Shown one piece after another: positions 11,250 through 23,722 of a stretch of 64,000 bases of DNA (the stretch's first letter is position 1; each line of letters opens with the position of its first letter). The DNA is taken from contig OX578136.1 in assembly GCA_951213105.1 (NCBI GenBank), positions 155,875,178 through 155,939,177 on the forward strand. The letters are read 5' to 3'. This DNA is from Amaurobius ferox (taxonomy: Eukaryota > Arthropoda > Arachnida > Araneae > Amaurobiidae). Made by a program: the position numbers and the translations under genes. Below the pieces are notes generated by a model, which had not been told where the DNA came from, did not search any database, and worked only from the letters and a program-made list of their open reading frames with translations.

Positions 11250-11990
11250 GGAACAGATGTAATGAGCGTGCGGACAGTTTTCCGAGGGATGGATGACCAT
11301 ATGCGATTAACCATCCTCCACAGGTCGCCGGCTGTTTAAGGAGGGGACAGGACAGTCAAATGATGTCCAATCACGTCCATACATGCTCGATGGGTGAAAT
11401 ATCTGGAGACAGTGGAGGCCAAGGAAGCATCTGGATACCTTGCGAGGCTTGTCTGCTGATAGTTGCCGTATGCGGTCGCGCGTTATCTTGTTGGAAAACA
11501 GCACTTTGCAACCGTTGAAGGTAGAGCAGTGTAACTTCATCCCCATATCGTCGTGACGTCATTGTGTCTTTTATATGAACTAGGAAGACCAGCTATCGAA
11601 GCCGATGACACCCCAGACCATGATGACGCATTGTCGAACAGTATGGGGTTCAACAGTCGCAACAGGATTGAATCTGTTTCCACATCGCTTCCAGACTCTC
11701 AAACGGTGACTGCCATTCGACAAACAGAACCGAGACCCGTCGCTGAACACTACCCTGTCCCGTTCAATCGTCCATGACGCCCGGTTCCGACACCATTGCA
11801 AACTCTCACGTCCTTGTCTTACCATGGCAGTCTTCGTAAAGAACAGTTTGAGTGCAAGTCGATTTCGGCCAATCATCGAGAAACTGATCTCGCTGATATT
11901 GGAACATTCAATGTACTCTGCAAATTCTGCAGAATGGCGAAAATCATTGTTTGTGGTGACACCACAGCATGCCTACAAATGCATCGATCA
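11250..11990 (-). pseudogene. Tc1-like transposase, decayed
   Basis: Reading the minus strand, an open stretch (11876 down to 11580) holds the first catalytic-aspartate region as FSDGSRFCL and the downstream RFNPVATVEPHT and MVWGVIGFDS motifs typical of Tc1 transposases. A second stretch (11562 down to about 11370) holds FQQDNARPH, with the second aspartate, and LPWPPLSPDISPIEHVW, with the third acidic residue (glutamate, DD34E type). A stop and a frame change lie between the two, near 11563-11580. Further stops occur upstream toward 11990. All three catalytic residues survive, but the gene is broken. Confidence 0.88.
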
Positions 11991-12110
11991 ACGTGTCCTT
12001 GAACGCCAATGTCTACAAAGGGGGATCGAACTGTTTGGGATAGGTTATGTCAAATACCTACCTTTTTGGGAGATTTTTCGTTTGGGATGGACGCTGTCCC
12101 ACCTGTAAGC

Positions 12111-13985
12111 AAAAGGTTAATTAATTTCCTTAGTGTTTATGTTATTAATGTAAAATATTTGCGGAACTGTCACAAACAAACTATACGTTATGGAGAACAT
12201 TGGTTTTCATTATTTAATTCAGCGCGAAGAGTTCTATAAAGATTGGCCAATCACATCTTCGGGAATGACCCTCCATTTTTGAAACATTTTTTAAATCGCA
12301 AATACATTACACATAACTGTTTAATATAGTCGGTTTTATGTAATATTTTATTTAAAAGTAAATGACATAATTTATAAGATTCCAACATGCCCCGTTCTCA
12401 GGATATTACATGCTTTTGCTGTCACGATTGCTATGAGCTACTTGGCCTGCATCTTAAGATTCCGATAGAACGTAGGTTCAAATCTCGCCGCGGGTATGTA
12501 CGTTTTTGTTGTCCTGGAATTAAATGTTTAGAACAAGATATACTTGCAATTATTCTCAATAGATGGTAAAAGCTGTCTATACATATACAATATGTGATAT
12601 TTATGTATATGTAACGCTCTCCGAAAGATAGATAAATAGAGATGTAAACCTCCAAATGGCTGTAGCAAGAAACGTCATCACTTTTTCTAATTCTAAATGC
12701 CCAAACTGCTGCTAAAAGTTAAAAAGGTATTCGCATAAAACAGCAGACAGGATGCAGTGCATTCACCGTAGCTTAAACTTGAAAGGTAAGAAACCAAACT
12801 CATTCATCGTGTTCTACCTCTTATTCTTTCCTCCTTGGTTTTTATCTCTTTATTCTTCTTTTGCTGTTGACAACCTTATTTTACTGTTTCAGTCACTTTT
12901 GCTGTTTTTAGATCAATAGCCGATCTAGCTTTCACGAGTTAAAATTGTGATTTTTGTGTGTCATGACAGAAAAACCTGTTTCTTGCTTTTGAAACAGGTA
13001 GACGCTATTCATTTTGTTTTATAAGCTGCTTTTAATGAAGCTACCTCTGAACTAAAACAAGAGGTTTCATTTGCAATTTTAGCGATATGATTTAAATTCA
13101 AAATAGGATTTTCTCGAAAATAATTAATTAATTAATACACTAATAAGCAGACTAATTAATACACTTTTTGGCTGGCTAATAATTACTTTTTTGTACTCAT
13201 TTTAAATAATAATGCTTATGTTCTCTAAAACCGAGGTAAGTTGAACTTTTTTAAACTTTTCTAAAATAGGTAAATATATACAACCTCCAAAGCTATTAAT
13301 TTGTCATGCCTATAGATTATATCCCAATTGAACCAACTCTGATGAATCTTTCTCAATATAATTTATTTATTCATTTTTATATTTCATCTATTTTATTTTT
13401 ATTTTTATGTATATATTTATTTATTTTGCAGACAGAAGAATACCACAGCAATTATATCGCTGAGAACTTCAGGAAGTTTCATAAATGTTAAAAAATACAT
13501 TGTAAAATATTAAAAATGAGTAAATATGTGAGTTTTATACAACAAATTAGTTTTTGCTTCTAAATGGGAGTAATAATTATCAAGCACTTTAAAAATAATT
13601 TGAAATAGTAAATAAGATAAAAAATATTTTTCACAGAAATTGCAAAACATTTAGTTTTTCTGTCTGTGCATTTTTGTTTAGAAAATAACTTTATGCGTCA
13701 TTAAATTCGTGTTTCAGATGCATCTTACATTTATGTGTTTGGCTTACAAATTATTTGCAGGTAAAATGTTTTTGAACTGTTCATATATGTTTGTACAGTT
13801 GTTTTCCTATTAGAAGAGAATGTGATAAGTTTTTGTACTTATGAGTTTTCTTTCATACTTAACGAAAGAAAATTATTGAGATGGGATTAAATATTCAACT
13901 ATATTTATTTTAACTGGAGTAAAATTACATTCCATGTAATGTCTCTTTCTCCAACAACGGCAAAAAATTGTCTGTAGGTCACGTC
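12111..13985. other. Unassigned AT-rich sequence
   Basis: No gene is recognised. At 12466-12492 a GGTTCAAATCTCGCC motif resembles a tRNA box B, but I could not fold a tRNA around it. Confidence 0.4.
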
Positions 13986-13999
13986 ATGTGCTGCCCATT

Positions 14000-14506
14000 T
14001 TTACTTTCCTTATATACATAATGTATAAGGAAAGTATTGTGATGGGGTCGAAAATTCGAATTCGAGTTTTCGACGGGAGAGCACGTTTCAAGCATCCTTG
14101 ATCAAGAATCAAGCATTTTTGAGGTGATGTCTGTGTGTGTGTGTGTCGGTCAGAGAGTCTGTGGAGACGATAACTGACGAACTTGTATTTGAACGCCAAT
14201 AGTCATTTATCTGCTATAAGAATAAATTATTTCTCTGTCTATAACGCTTGACGAGATTTTGGCGAAGAATTTGGCGGAATGTCGCTAACTTGGCGACTTT
14301 TTTTAAATTTTACCAAATCGAAGAAGATCTCTCCAAATGGATAAAAATGACGCTTAGTCAATGAAAATAACGACTATTTGACGAAAGTTTAATATCTTGA
14401 AAAAAATGTAAATATCTACTATAAGAATAACCTATTTTGTTTTTATTGTAAAAGTAGTAAATACATTGCATTATATAAGAAAAGTCATGTGCTGCCCACA
14501 TCAGAT
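14000..14506 (+). repeat. Rep-A, internally deleted copy
   Basis: The palindromic start at about 14002-14034 is followed by the conserved GGGGTCGAAAATTCGAATTC block, a short GT tract and GGAGACGATAACTGACGAAC. It then jumps directly to TTGTATTTGAACGCCAATAG, so about 450 bases present in full copies are missing. The end TCATGTGCTGCCCACATCAG is intact. A remnant of another Rep-A end (GTCATGTGCTGCCCA) lies immediately before the start at 13984-13998, suggesting end-to-start tandem insertion. Confidence 0.85.
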
Positions 14507-14679
14507 TTTTTATTTCATATAATTTTAACTAATTACTATGCCCCCAAATTTAAAACATTTAAATACTTTTCACCTTCTTCAAAGTCGATGTTTTGAAGTA
14601 AATTGGGATAACTGAAATGCTGTAATTGTGATAAAAATTTAAAATTTGACATTTATTTTCGATTACTAATAGAAACAAT

Positions 14680-14800
14680 TACATTGTGACTATATAATAT
14701 TGTGACTATATAATATATTACATTGTGACTATATAATTACATTGTGACTATATAATATATTACATTGTGACTATATAATTACATTGTGACTGTATAATAT
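14680..14800 (+). repeat. Minisatellite, ACATTGTGACTATATAAT unit
   Basis: Six or so imperfect tandem copies of ATTGTGACTATATAAT with an optional ATATTAC spacer. Confidence 0.9.
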
Positions 14801-15361
14801 TATTATTCATTATGAATTTTTATATATTTTATTATTATAAATTATCCCATAATTTTGTGACCGATTTCAATGTGAAATAACTACAGGAATATTAAGCTTA
14901 TAGTATTGAATAATACATTATTAGATGGCTTGTAGTGTACCATTTATAATAATATAAGTTTCAACCCTCCATTCTAACCCTTCGGCACAGTAACAGACTT
15001 TAATTAGGTTGCATCTTTACTAAACACTTTATACAAAATTTCATTAAAACAGGCTAAAAAGAAATACACGTTATATTAAATAAAGATTTAATTAAAATTA
15101 GTATAACTTTTTCAAATTAGTCATTTTTTAAATTAATATATGACTCCAAAAATCTTAATGATGATAAATATTTAAACAAAGAGAAAATATTACAGAGAGG
15201 AAACAGCTGAAATTGTTCATACTCATATAAAAGTCTTTGATATATGTTGATGAAAATCGATTCACAATGTACATTTTCATACTTGTTTTTAATATCAATT
15301 ACATAAGTCATATTTCATACAATAAACTATTTAAAAATTTGTAAGTCACATAATTGTGTTT
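14801..15361. other. Unassigned AT-rich sequence
   Basis: No support for a gene. The 64-codon minus frame at 15117-15311 is low-complexity and unmatched. Confidence 0.4.
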
Positions 15362-15376
15362 GGGTCGTTTAGTAGT

Positions 15377-15656
15377 TGAGATCCAGACCATCCGACCTAC
15401 CAGAAAGGTGTAAGGTAACTGTTTGGACGGCCGGGAAGTGCCACCCAATTTGGACCGGAACCCAGTGGGGGAGGCATCCACAAGGACCGTATCCTCCTTC
15501 CCCTACCACCAACCTCTCGGAAGGACTTACGGACCCACATGTTTAAGGTGATCGTACTCCGCGTGAACACGGCGGAAGTTTTGGCAGTGGCTGGAATCGA
15601 ACCCGGGCCTACCGAGTGCAACTCCAGCGCGCTAACCAATGGGCTACCGCGCCCCG
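15377..15656 (-). mobile_element. tRNA-derived SINE, full length
   Basis: It is flanked by a perfect 15-bp target duplication GGGTCGTTTAGTAGT (15362-15376 and 15657-15671). On the minus strand it starts GGGGCGCGGTAGCCCATTGG, containing a polymerase III box A (TAGCCCATTGG). Box B (GGTTCGATTCC) follows about 35 bases later at about 15592-15604, then a body of about 200 bases. It is the best preserved of three copies in the window. The 80-codon minus frame is a passive translation of the SINE. Confidence 0.95.
15580..15656 (-). promoter_or_regulatory. Internal Pol III promoter (boxes A and B) of the SINE
   Basis: Box A-like TAGCCCATTGGTTAGCGCG lies 9 bases or so from the SINE 5' end and box B-like GGTTCGATTCC lies near 15592-15604, both on the minus strand. 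Order and spacing match tRNA internal promoters. Activity is not implied. Confidence 0.7.
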
Positions 15657-15671
15657 GGGTCGTTTAGTAGT

Positions 15672-16171
15672 AACGTAATACAAAAATTCAGCGTGAGTAG
15701 ATAATTATTACAGAAGATATGTATAAAAGTCTGGAAAACTAGTTTAACATTACGAGCTTAGAGCTTTGCTTACTCATAACTCGGCAATGCTTCATCCAAA
15801 TGACTTGAAATTTAGTATCCGTAATAAATTTTTCTCGTAAAATGATGTAAAACTTAGGCATTGGGTTTAAAGATTTCGAAGTTTGTGCGCATTTTAATAT
15901 GAAGACGGCCCCCTGTACACATTTTATGCATGCTAATTTGTAAAGGATGTTATTCCTAATCGAATATTATCTTTAAATTTTCTCAGCGATGAACAATGTT
16001 CGAATAACAAGGGGTGGGGCATTTTTTTCCTTAGCAGTACATGCAATCAATCCTATTTCTGGAAACGGTCGTAGTTTGATCAAAATATCTCAAAATGCAA
16101 TTTTTCTTCATAATATCAATAAGTTCTTTAGTTCAAATACTCCTATTTACTAATTTTATTACTATTAGTAA
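15672..16171. other. Unassigned sequence
   Basis: No gene or repeat is recognised. Confidence 0.4.
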
Positions 16172-16209
16172 TACACTGTTAAAAATGGGTATTAAAAAAA
16201 AGTAGAATT

Positions 16210-16500
16210 CACTCATTTTCGAACACTTTGCATGCATTTCGAGCACTTTGCATGCTCAGAGTAACTATGTTTCAATTTTGAAAAACGCATGTACTCATTT
16301 TCGAGTATATCAAAGAATTAAATTTTAAGCATATTTAGGTTCAGACTGTGAATACTATGTACTCATTTATGAGTATAGGAGAATCAATTTTAAGCATAAT
16401 TGTAAATACTATGTACTCATTTATGATTATATGGGAGAATCACTTTTAAGCATAATTGTAAATACTATGTACTCCTTTTTGTGTATATGAGAGATTCAAT
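16210..16500 (+). repeat. Diverged tandem repeat around TACTCATTTATGAGTA, about 57-bp period
   Basis: At least three units share TTTTAAGCATAATTGTAAATA and CTATGTACTCATTTATGA. The core TACTCATTTATGAGTA is itself palindromic. An earlier, more diverged unit begins near 16290. The array lies inside the TIR element. Confidence 0.8.
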
Positions 16501-16834
16501 TATATTTTTATTTTCAATTATATTTTTAAACTGTACATAAATGATGGATGACAAACAGCGCATAAGAATTAGACAAGCAATGCTTATTGCGTGTCCGTAT
16601 TCTAACGCCACATTAGAGAAAAGACACACGACCGCATAGCACCGCACACGGAATATATATATCCGCCATCGTAATTCTTATGATATAGTTCTTTAATTTC
16701 GAGGCTATAACTTTTATTCTTCGAAATATTTGCACAAAACTTTCAGATTTTTTTTTCCCAATGGCCAGGCCTTAATACTATCTTCACCTATATATCGGCC
16801 AGAAATGTAAACCTCTTAGTCGTAACACACATGA

Positions 16835-16945
16835 CTTTACCCCAGCGCGCCAGTGGGGACGGGAATACACTGCGCCCAACGACACAACATCCATGCCTGA
16901 AGGTGGGACTCGAATCCACTCCCGGCAGCCGAGGCGTCGGCAAAC
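16835..16945 (-). repeat. Possible tRNA-derived SINE fragment, second family
   Basis: A GC-rich block whose minus strand reads ACGCCTCGGCTGCCGGGAG, then GGATTCGAGTCCCACC, a box B-like motif. It differs from the three SINEs listed above. No box A or target duplication could be fixed. Confidence 0.35.
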
Positions 16946-17574
16946 ATTCAGAATTATAATTGCACATTTATTACACGATTTTTAATGAAATCAAAATGAA
17001 ATAATACGTTTATTTATTGAAGTACTAATTTTCAAGCAAGTGCGATTACTTATATTTCAGTATGTCACCTACTCGTTTATGGTGCCTTTGTACTCAAATG
17101 AAAACGAGTACGTTGAAGTTTTCGTTTTTAAGTATATTTTTTACAGTGTACTCGAAACTTTTATTATCATGAATGTAAATCCATAACAATACTGATCTGT
17201 CTACTACATTGATTCTCGTATTTGGCTTCCTTCTACAAAAAATAAAAAGACGGCGACAAGTTTGTCCAACACTTTACCGAAATCAATTGCCCAATGAAAG
17301 ACGTTGTCTAGACTGACAGCTGGCCACTGGGATTTGATAGAGCTTCGTTTGTTCGAAGATTCCCTATCGACCCCTTTGCACCTCCTTCTGATTGCGGTTG
17401 TCTACTTAATTGACTGCCAGACGATTCTTTGCTACTGCAAATAATGAACAGCACTCCTGCCTCATACCAAGGGGCTTTATCTCTCATCTTAATTATTGAG
17501 GTTTGTTTGTAACTTTATCTGGGTTCAATGAGAACTTGAAAAATAAATGAAATTTGAAGAGATTTGTACTTTTT

Positions 17575-18260
17575 CATACTATGTAATATAGCTTAGAAAA
17601 ATTGTTTTCACGAAAATTTTCGAATTCGAGATTTTGATGCCTATATGTGTTTTTAAGACCTCCTGAACACGTTTTGACTATTTGTGGAGCGGTGCCTGTC
17701 TGTCTGGTCGATTTCTTAGTACACGATTGCAGCCCCAAATGTTAATGGATTTTCACCAAACTTCATTTCCGGTGTTATTATTAAAAAATTTTAAACTAAA
17801 TAGAATTTTTTTTATAATTCGAGCAAAAGCTTCGAAATTTATTCGAAATGTCATATTTTGGTAGCATGGCAGCAAACGACATAATTTGATATAATCATGC
17901 ATAAAAAGGTTTTATGGTCCAATGATAACGGGACTTAATAGTTTCAATCGTTGTTGTGAAAAATAGACGCAATACGAATTCTTTTGTTTTTGATGTCATT
18001 AGCTCCTCTTAGAGGGGGGGGGGGACAAGGCACCCTTCTCCCCGGTAGTGGTACATTGTCATGGTATCAATGGAAGTATTTTTTCAAGTCTTTTAAAGTG
18101 AAGGGTAACACGTCATAGATGTAATCATTTAGAGCCACGATACCGATTTTTTAAGTTTTTTCTTGTAAAATTCGAAAACCAAAATCTGGTATAAAAAAGT
18201 CCAGTTTAACAAGGCTCGAGTTTTTTCCAATGATATTCTATTTGCATCCCAATTAGTATT
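17575..18260 (+). repeat. Rep-C dispersed repeat
   Basis: It starts with a degraded version of the shared palindrome (TACTTTTTCATACTATGTAA...) and GAATTCGAGATTTTGATGCC. It continues with GTACACGATTGCAGCC, ATTCGAGCAAAAGCTTCG and TTGTTGTGAAAAATAGACGC. It is collinear with 36866-37285 plus 38003-38290. A G-run lies at 18017-18026. It is non-coding. Confidence 0.75.
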
Positions 18261-18261
18261 C

Positions 18262-18295
18262 GGTGACAAAATATGATGTGGGCAGCATATAACTA
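18262..18295 (-). repeat. Isolated Rep-A/B-type hairpin end
   Basis: ATGATGTGGGCAGCATATAA matches the terminal hairpin of Rep-A/B in reverse orientation, abutting the end of Rep-C. No Rep-A body follows. Confidence 0.6.
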
Positions 18296-20887
18296 TACCT
18301 ACAGAATAAAATTGTTTATTTCACTTCCTTTGTATACATTAATTTAAGTTTTTATCTCAAAATAGCGCGCTAAATAGATGCTTATTTGATATGGTATATA
18401 ATTTGTCGTTTTAAAATAATTCACCTCTTTCATTGCGTGATTAGATATGTTTTGAAATGATACTTTGTGACTAAAATAAAAAAAATACTGAAATATCTCG
18501 AGAGCGGAAATCTATGTGTAATGGGAGTGATTTCATTTCTTTGTGAAAAGCATTTGCATAAATTAAGTATTCAGTTAATATTTTTAAGCATAGTTATTAT
18601 TTTTTTGTTGTTGATTTTTTTGCCCGCACTGAAAAAAGTTCAGTTCTGATTTTATTATTGTACTAAAATGTAATTAGCATCGCAGTAGTGCGCATCTACC
18701 AAATTAAATGAAATTGGTTCGGATTGTTTTTGATTGGAAATATTTTGGAGCTGTAACATCGGATGTTTTTTTAGTGTTTCTGACCGGAAATAAATTAACA
18801 TCCTTGGTAATGAGTTATGAGCTGTTCTCCACTTGTTTGGAATTTTGCATCTTCCACGGGAATCGCGATAATTCTTAAAAGTAAGTAAATTTCTGACATT
18901 TTGCTTGTTTATTATGATTATTAACTAAAATAAGTCAATTAATTTCCCTGTAGTAAGATATTACTGTTTTTTATTACATCCAATAAAATTTTTAAATCAC
19001 ATATGTCGAGAGAAACCAAATGCAATTTTGATATAAAATAATTAAAAATTATTTTGCTGTAGTTAAATTTTATAATGTCATTTAACTGTAATTTGTGATT
19101 TATAATGATCGTTATATATTTTAAACAAAAGAACATTAAGAAATTTTTGGTAGTTACTATATTATAATTTCTTAGGCATGATTAAAATACCTACAAATTT
19201 CTTTGTTATAACGTATTTTTTTGAAAATTGATTTTCTTAAGAAAAATGTCTTCTACAGTTAGTTCTCACTGCAGCTTGAAAAAAGAATAACTTATAAAAT
19301 AAAATGAATTCTTTTTCGATTTCAAAAAACAATATTCTAAATGCTATTCTAGCTTGAAGTGAAACGACGTCGTAAATCCTAAGATTTAATGTGACATTTC
19401 GCGACGTGCCATTTCCAGAAGATAAAAAAATCGAGGTCTAATATTTCAAGGCATTTTTCAGCTACTATTTTCCTGTCAATAATAGTACCTAGTTACTTTC
19501 AGTTCTGAAATTTTTTTGTGGCAAAAGTACTTTGGAATATAATTTAGTAATAAATTTTGAAAATGATAAGTATCAAATTTTACTCTCGCTCTTATCGTTG
19601 GTAATAAAGCAGGATAGTCAATTTTAATAAGAAATATTACTTAAACTATTTTGGTACTTTAAACCCATATTTTTTAACCTCTGCAGTAGCTAGTTTAATA
19701 TTTCTGAATGCCTTAATGCTGTACCAAAATTGCGTTCAGATGCAATTAGGTCACTTCATACTGAATGTTCAGTTTTTTAGACAAACATTTTCTCAATAAG
19801 CATTTATTTGTTTTACTTTGCTACCTACCATAGTGGGATAGAGATCCTAGGATTACAAAAATATCAGGAAAGGCAGCGACGTTGTTTCCATATGATACTA
19901 TCAACTTCCACTTAGCCAAATAATTTCATTAACTACGTAACAACGGACCAGAAACCCTAGAAAATCCCTATATAATGTTTTGAGCATGATGCTCAACACA
20001 AAATTGTTTCAATGTAGGATGGCAAGGACTAGAAAGTAAGCCATTGAACTTACCACTTATGCCACTGGTGAATCTGTCATACCATTGAAGAGGCAAACGG
20101 TTTATATAGATTTTATTTTGTCCATGTTAAATATAGCTCCATAAATATATGGCTTGTATAAATTTCATCTTCTCTCTGAGAAATATATAGCTCCTCCAGC
20201 TCAACATATTCTATGTAGTTCGCAAAGCAAGCACTTCATTTAATAAAAGTTTGCAAAAACAAAAAAATCCCCCTCTTCGCTTATTCCCTAGCAGACAATA
20301 AATTAACAGCAAAAATTAATAACAAAACTAATTGAAAATCTATTAGCCACATAAAATACATACACATGTTAGACACATAAACAGATAACATTTTGAGCGT
20401 TTGTTTATATTAATAAAATAGAAAACGCGTAAGTTTTGAAAACGATAATTAAGATATTTGCAAACAACAGTAGAAGATCAAACTAGTCTACTAGAAATAA
20501 CCTCTCTAGGACAGTAGATTTCGAAATCCCGGCACGAATGCCGTCTGTGGCTCTTTACAATCAAATTGCTCGAATCAGGTTCCTTTTTCAGAGTTACAGA
20601 CAAATTGTTCCAATCAAATTGCTTTTTGGAATGCAATTGCTCCAATCAGATCCCTTCTTTGGAGTGACGCAGATATTTGGAAAACTATTAGATTGATAGA
20701 TGGGTGAAATTTCAGACAAAAGTTATATTATAATTGTAAGTAGAATTCCAAATGTGTTATTTTCAAGCGGTTACTGACGTTGAATACTTAGTCACGGACA
20801 GGCAAAATGCGACCTTAAGACTCTAATCGTAGAACGAGAAAGAGAGTTAGTTAATCGTAGCGTAGTTTCGGAGAAAATTCATTTCCA
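18296..20887. other. Long unassigned AT-rich stretch
   Basis: I see no coding frame, RNA gene or repeat from the other families. A local imperfect repeat of GAATGCAATTGCTCCAATCA type units lies at about 20560-20670. Confidence 0.4.
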
Positions 20888-20902
20888 CCAATTTGCAGCA
20901 TG

Positions 20903-21179
20903 TTGAGACCCAGATCGTCCGATACAGCAGAAAGGTGTAAGGTAACTGTTTGGACTGCCGGGAAGTGCCACCCAATTTAGACCGGAACCCAGTGGGGGAG
21001 GCATTCACAGGGACCGTACCCTCCTTCCCCTACCACCAACCTTTCGGAAGGACTTACGGACCCACATGTTTAACTGGATCGTACTCCGCGTGAACATAAC
21101 GGCAGTTTCGGCAGTGGAGGGAATCAAACCCGGGCCTACCGAGTGCAATTCCCGTGCGCGAACAACTGGGCTATCGAGT
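20903..21179 (-). mobile_element. tRNA-derived SINE, diverged copy
   Basis: It is collinear with the SINE at 15377-15656 over its whole length. The candidate 15-bp target duplication is imperfect: CCAATTTGCAGCATG (20888-20902) against CCAATTCGAGGCGTG (21180-21194), 11 of 15 matching. Box B is altered (GGTTTGATTCC on the minus strand) and box A is degraded, so it is older than the 15.4-kb copy. Confidence 0.88.
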
Positions 21180-21194
21180 CCAATTCGAGGCGTG

Positions 21195-22136
21195 TGAAAT
21201 ACGTACTGAGCATGACACTAAAAATTTCATAAACATCGCAGCTTTGTCACATTCTTATAATAGTTTACTTTTGCAGCAAATTTTATTTTAATGGGCTGAG
21301 TAGTTTTGGAGTACTGCAATATAATATAAAGGTGATGAAAAGGGAATACGGATTCCTGAACATAAACCTATACTTTTCAAGATGTAGATTGCTAATAAAT
21401 AGATTTTGACATTTGAGAATATACAAAAACAAATATTTTTTAACTTAAAAAAAAATTGAAGTTTATCAATTTAATGACTGTATTTGTCATATGTTGCATT
21501 TTGAGATTAAGTTTGATTGAAAAAATATAAAAATTAAAGATAAACCACCACGTTAAATAATCACAAAATGTCTGAAGTGAGGTGTCACTCGACTGAGTCA
21601 TAGATTCGCACTTTATATAGTTTACGATTCAATCACAATTCGCTACATAAATATGTTTCTTTCGAAAAACTTGAATTCAAAAGTTGTTCTTATGAAATAG
21701 TTCGTAGTATTTTTTGCAATTTCTTTCAAGTTGGCAACAGTTGGTTTTACCGGTGAATTAGATGCATTCGACTGTTTTTAATTGATCTGGCATAGTCGAT
21801 TTAGTATATATAGACAAAGAGTGCACACTCGTGCACCTTTTCTTACAATGTTATTGGGGTGCATAAGGAGTTTGTTAAAAGTCCCTTATGCTATTTTACA
21901 TGTATTGTATTCCAAACTCATTTTTATGCAGACTTTACTACAATTGTTTCAGGAATTATTGTTCGCTTTCGGTAATAATGAATGAAAGCCTATATTTCCT
22001 ATAATTTGAGTTGCAATCATAGGAATTGCAATCAAAATTATCTGTAGTTCTAGTGTTTTACATAACATCTTTACATCAATATTTATAGATATATGTGATA
22101 TTCGTTCTGTGGCTCATACATCATTGACGGATATTT
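21195..22136. other. Unassigned AT-rich sequence
   Basis: No gene is recognised. The 67-codon frame at 21782-21985 has no motif I know. Confidence 0.4.
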
Positions 22137-22137
22137 T

Positions 22138-23084
22138 TACTTTACTTATATACATAATGTATAAGGAAAGCATTTTGAAGGAGTCGAAACTTCGAATTCG
22201 AGTTTTCGACGGGAAAGCACGTTTCATGCAACCCTGATCACGAATCAAACATTTTTGAAGTGATGTCTGTGTGAGTGTGTGAGAGAGAGTCTGTGGAGAC
22301 GATAACTGACGAAAGAATGGGCCGATTCGAACGAAATTTGGTACAAAAATCACAATCCGTAAACACTGAAAGCCTATTGTTTTTATACGCAATCGAATGT
22401 TCAGAACCCCTTAAATTTTCGAGTGAAATTTTGAAAAAATCGTCAAAAAATCAAAGCCGCTAATAAAGTTACACAAATAGACATTTCTTATGTAATTTTT
22501 CATTAAAAAACCATTGACATTAATTTTAGAACGTTTACATGTACTGTTCTTGAAATATTGCACATTTTTCAAAAACAGTATCAAAAAGTCATATAAAATA
22601 AAAAATAAAAATATTTCCTACTGAGAAACGTGTTCACTTTTCATATGTAATACCATACGATAAATTGGGTGACATCATTCTCGTGGATCTAGCTCGTTCC
22701 ATTCATGACAAAAAAAATACTTTGAGTAATACTTTTGTATTTGAACGCCACTAGTCATTTATCTGCTGTAAGAATAACTTATTTCTTCGTCCATAACGCT
22801 TGGCGAGATTTTGGCGACGAATTTGGTGGAAAATGCTAACTTTGCGACTTTTTTAAATGTTGCTAAATTAACGAAAAACTCGCCAAATGGATAAAAATTA
22901 TGCTAAATCAATGACAACTCATTGATGATGACGACATGGAAAATGACGACTCATTGACGAAAATTCAATATCTTGGAAAGAAAGAATATAAATATCTACT
23001 ATAAAAATATCTATTTTTGTTTACTGTAGAAGTAGTAAACTCATTGCATTATATAAGGAAAGTCATGTGCTGCCCACATCAGAT
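22138..23084 (+). repeat. Rep-A, full-length copy
   Basis: About 950 bp. It has the palindromic start, AATTCGAGTTTTCGACGGGA, a short GT tract, GGAGACGATAACTGACGAA, the CGAATGTTCAGAACCCC block, GGTGACATCATTCTCGTGGA, CGCTTGGCGAGATTTTGGCG and the hairpin end TCATGTGCTGCCCACATCAG. A second full copy follows 640 bases later in the same direction. Confidence 0.9.
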
Positions 23085-23722
23085 TTTTTCGTAAGTGTTT
23101 AAATGTGTTTGGGCGATTTTAAAATGTGTTTTTCTGTCAAAATCACAAATGTGAAAATTCTGAATGAAACTTATTTTATACAAATAGTATAAGATAGCAA
23201 TAACACAAGATACAAATAGTGTGAGATTGCAACAACACAAATAGTGCATTTGTTATGTATTGCTTAATTGTTTGTCTTCTCTTGATAACTTTGTTTCCTC
23301 AACTAAATTGCATTAAACGCGGCGACTGTCCTTTGAAGAAGATTTTCCCGTACAAACTCTTTTCAAAAACCAATTCAATTTGCGTTCAAATAACAATGCA
23401 ATTAACATCTTCTGTAAAATTAATGTAACACTTCTTTTCGCACTTAAAGATAATAATTTTGTGCGGATAATTTAGAAACTCATTAAACGTACTATTCCAA
23501 TGAATTTGGTTTAAAGTGTTCTTAATAAATAATACGATGCAGAATAAAAGCAGCTTGTGCAGCTGCAACGATAAATTAAATGAGGTTTCTGAGTGTAAGA
23601 ATTTCCCCATTAATGTTGAATGTGCTGTTTCTTCTGTATTACCATGATTATCGGCGATAAATAATTAAAGGCAAAGCTGCTGTCGTCGGGGTTTTATATA
23701 CAATGTTTAGTTATATACGATG
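23085..23722. other. Spacer between two Rep-A copies
   Basis: It contains a short duplicated phrase (ACACAAGATACAAATAGTGTGAGAT). Otherwise unassigned. Confidence 0.4.

Larger units (their letters stand above)
10802..12110 (-). mobile_element. Tc1-like transposon, right end missing, with nested SINE
   Basis: The left end reads TA|CACTACCCGACACAG...ATGCAACACC. It lines up with the left end of the second Tc1-like copy at 47501 (TA|CACTACGTGACAG...). The transposase remnant is on the minus strand. A SINE interrupts the element at 10849-11090, just inside the end. No matching inverted terminus was found up to about 12.6 kb, so the transposase N-terminal side is truncated or eroded. TA insertion fits Tc1/mariner biology. 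Confidence 0.85.
16174..17148. mobile_element. Non-autonomous TIR element (CACTGTWAAAAA ends)
   Basis: The left end (TA)CACTGTTAAAAATGGGTATT at 16174 and the right end, whose reverse complement is (TA)CACTGTAAAAAATATACTT, form short terminal inverted repeats next to TA dinucleotides at 16172-16173 and 17149-17150. The interior holds a diverged tandem repeat but no transposase frame. The superfamily is not determined, and the TA could be part of the ends. Confidence 0.6.

Noticed and set aside
12425..12500. tRNA-like segment with GGTTCAAATC box B
   Set aside because: No acceptor stem, D arm or anticodon stem could be folded around it.
22300..22350. Possible hammerhead core in Rep-A (CTGACGA followed later by GAAA)
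   Set aside because: CGAAT/ATTCG can pair between the boxes, but the bases next to the core do not pair and nothing fits stem III with a cleavage site; not a valid hammerhead.
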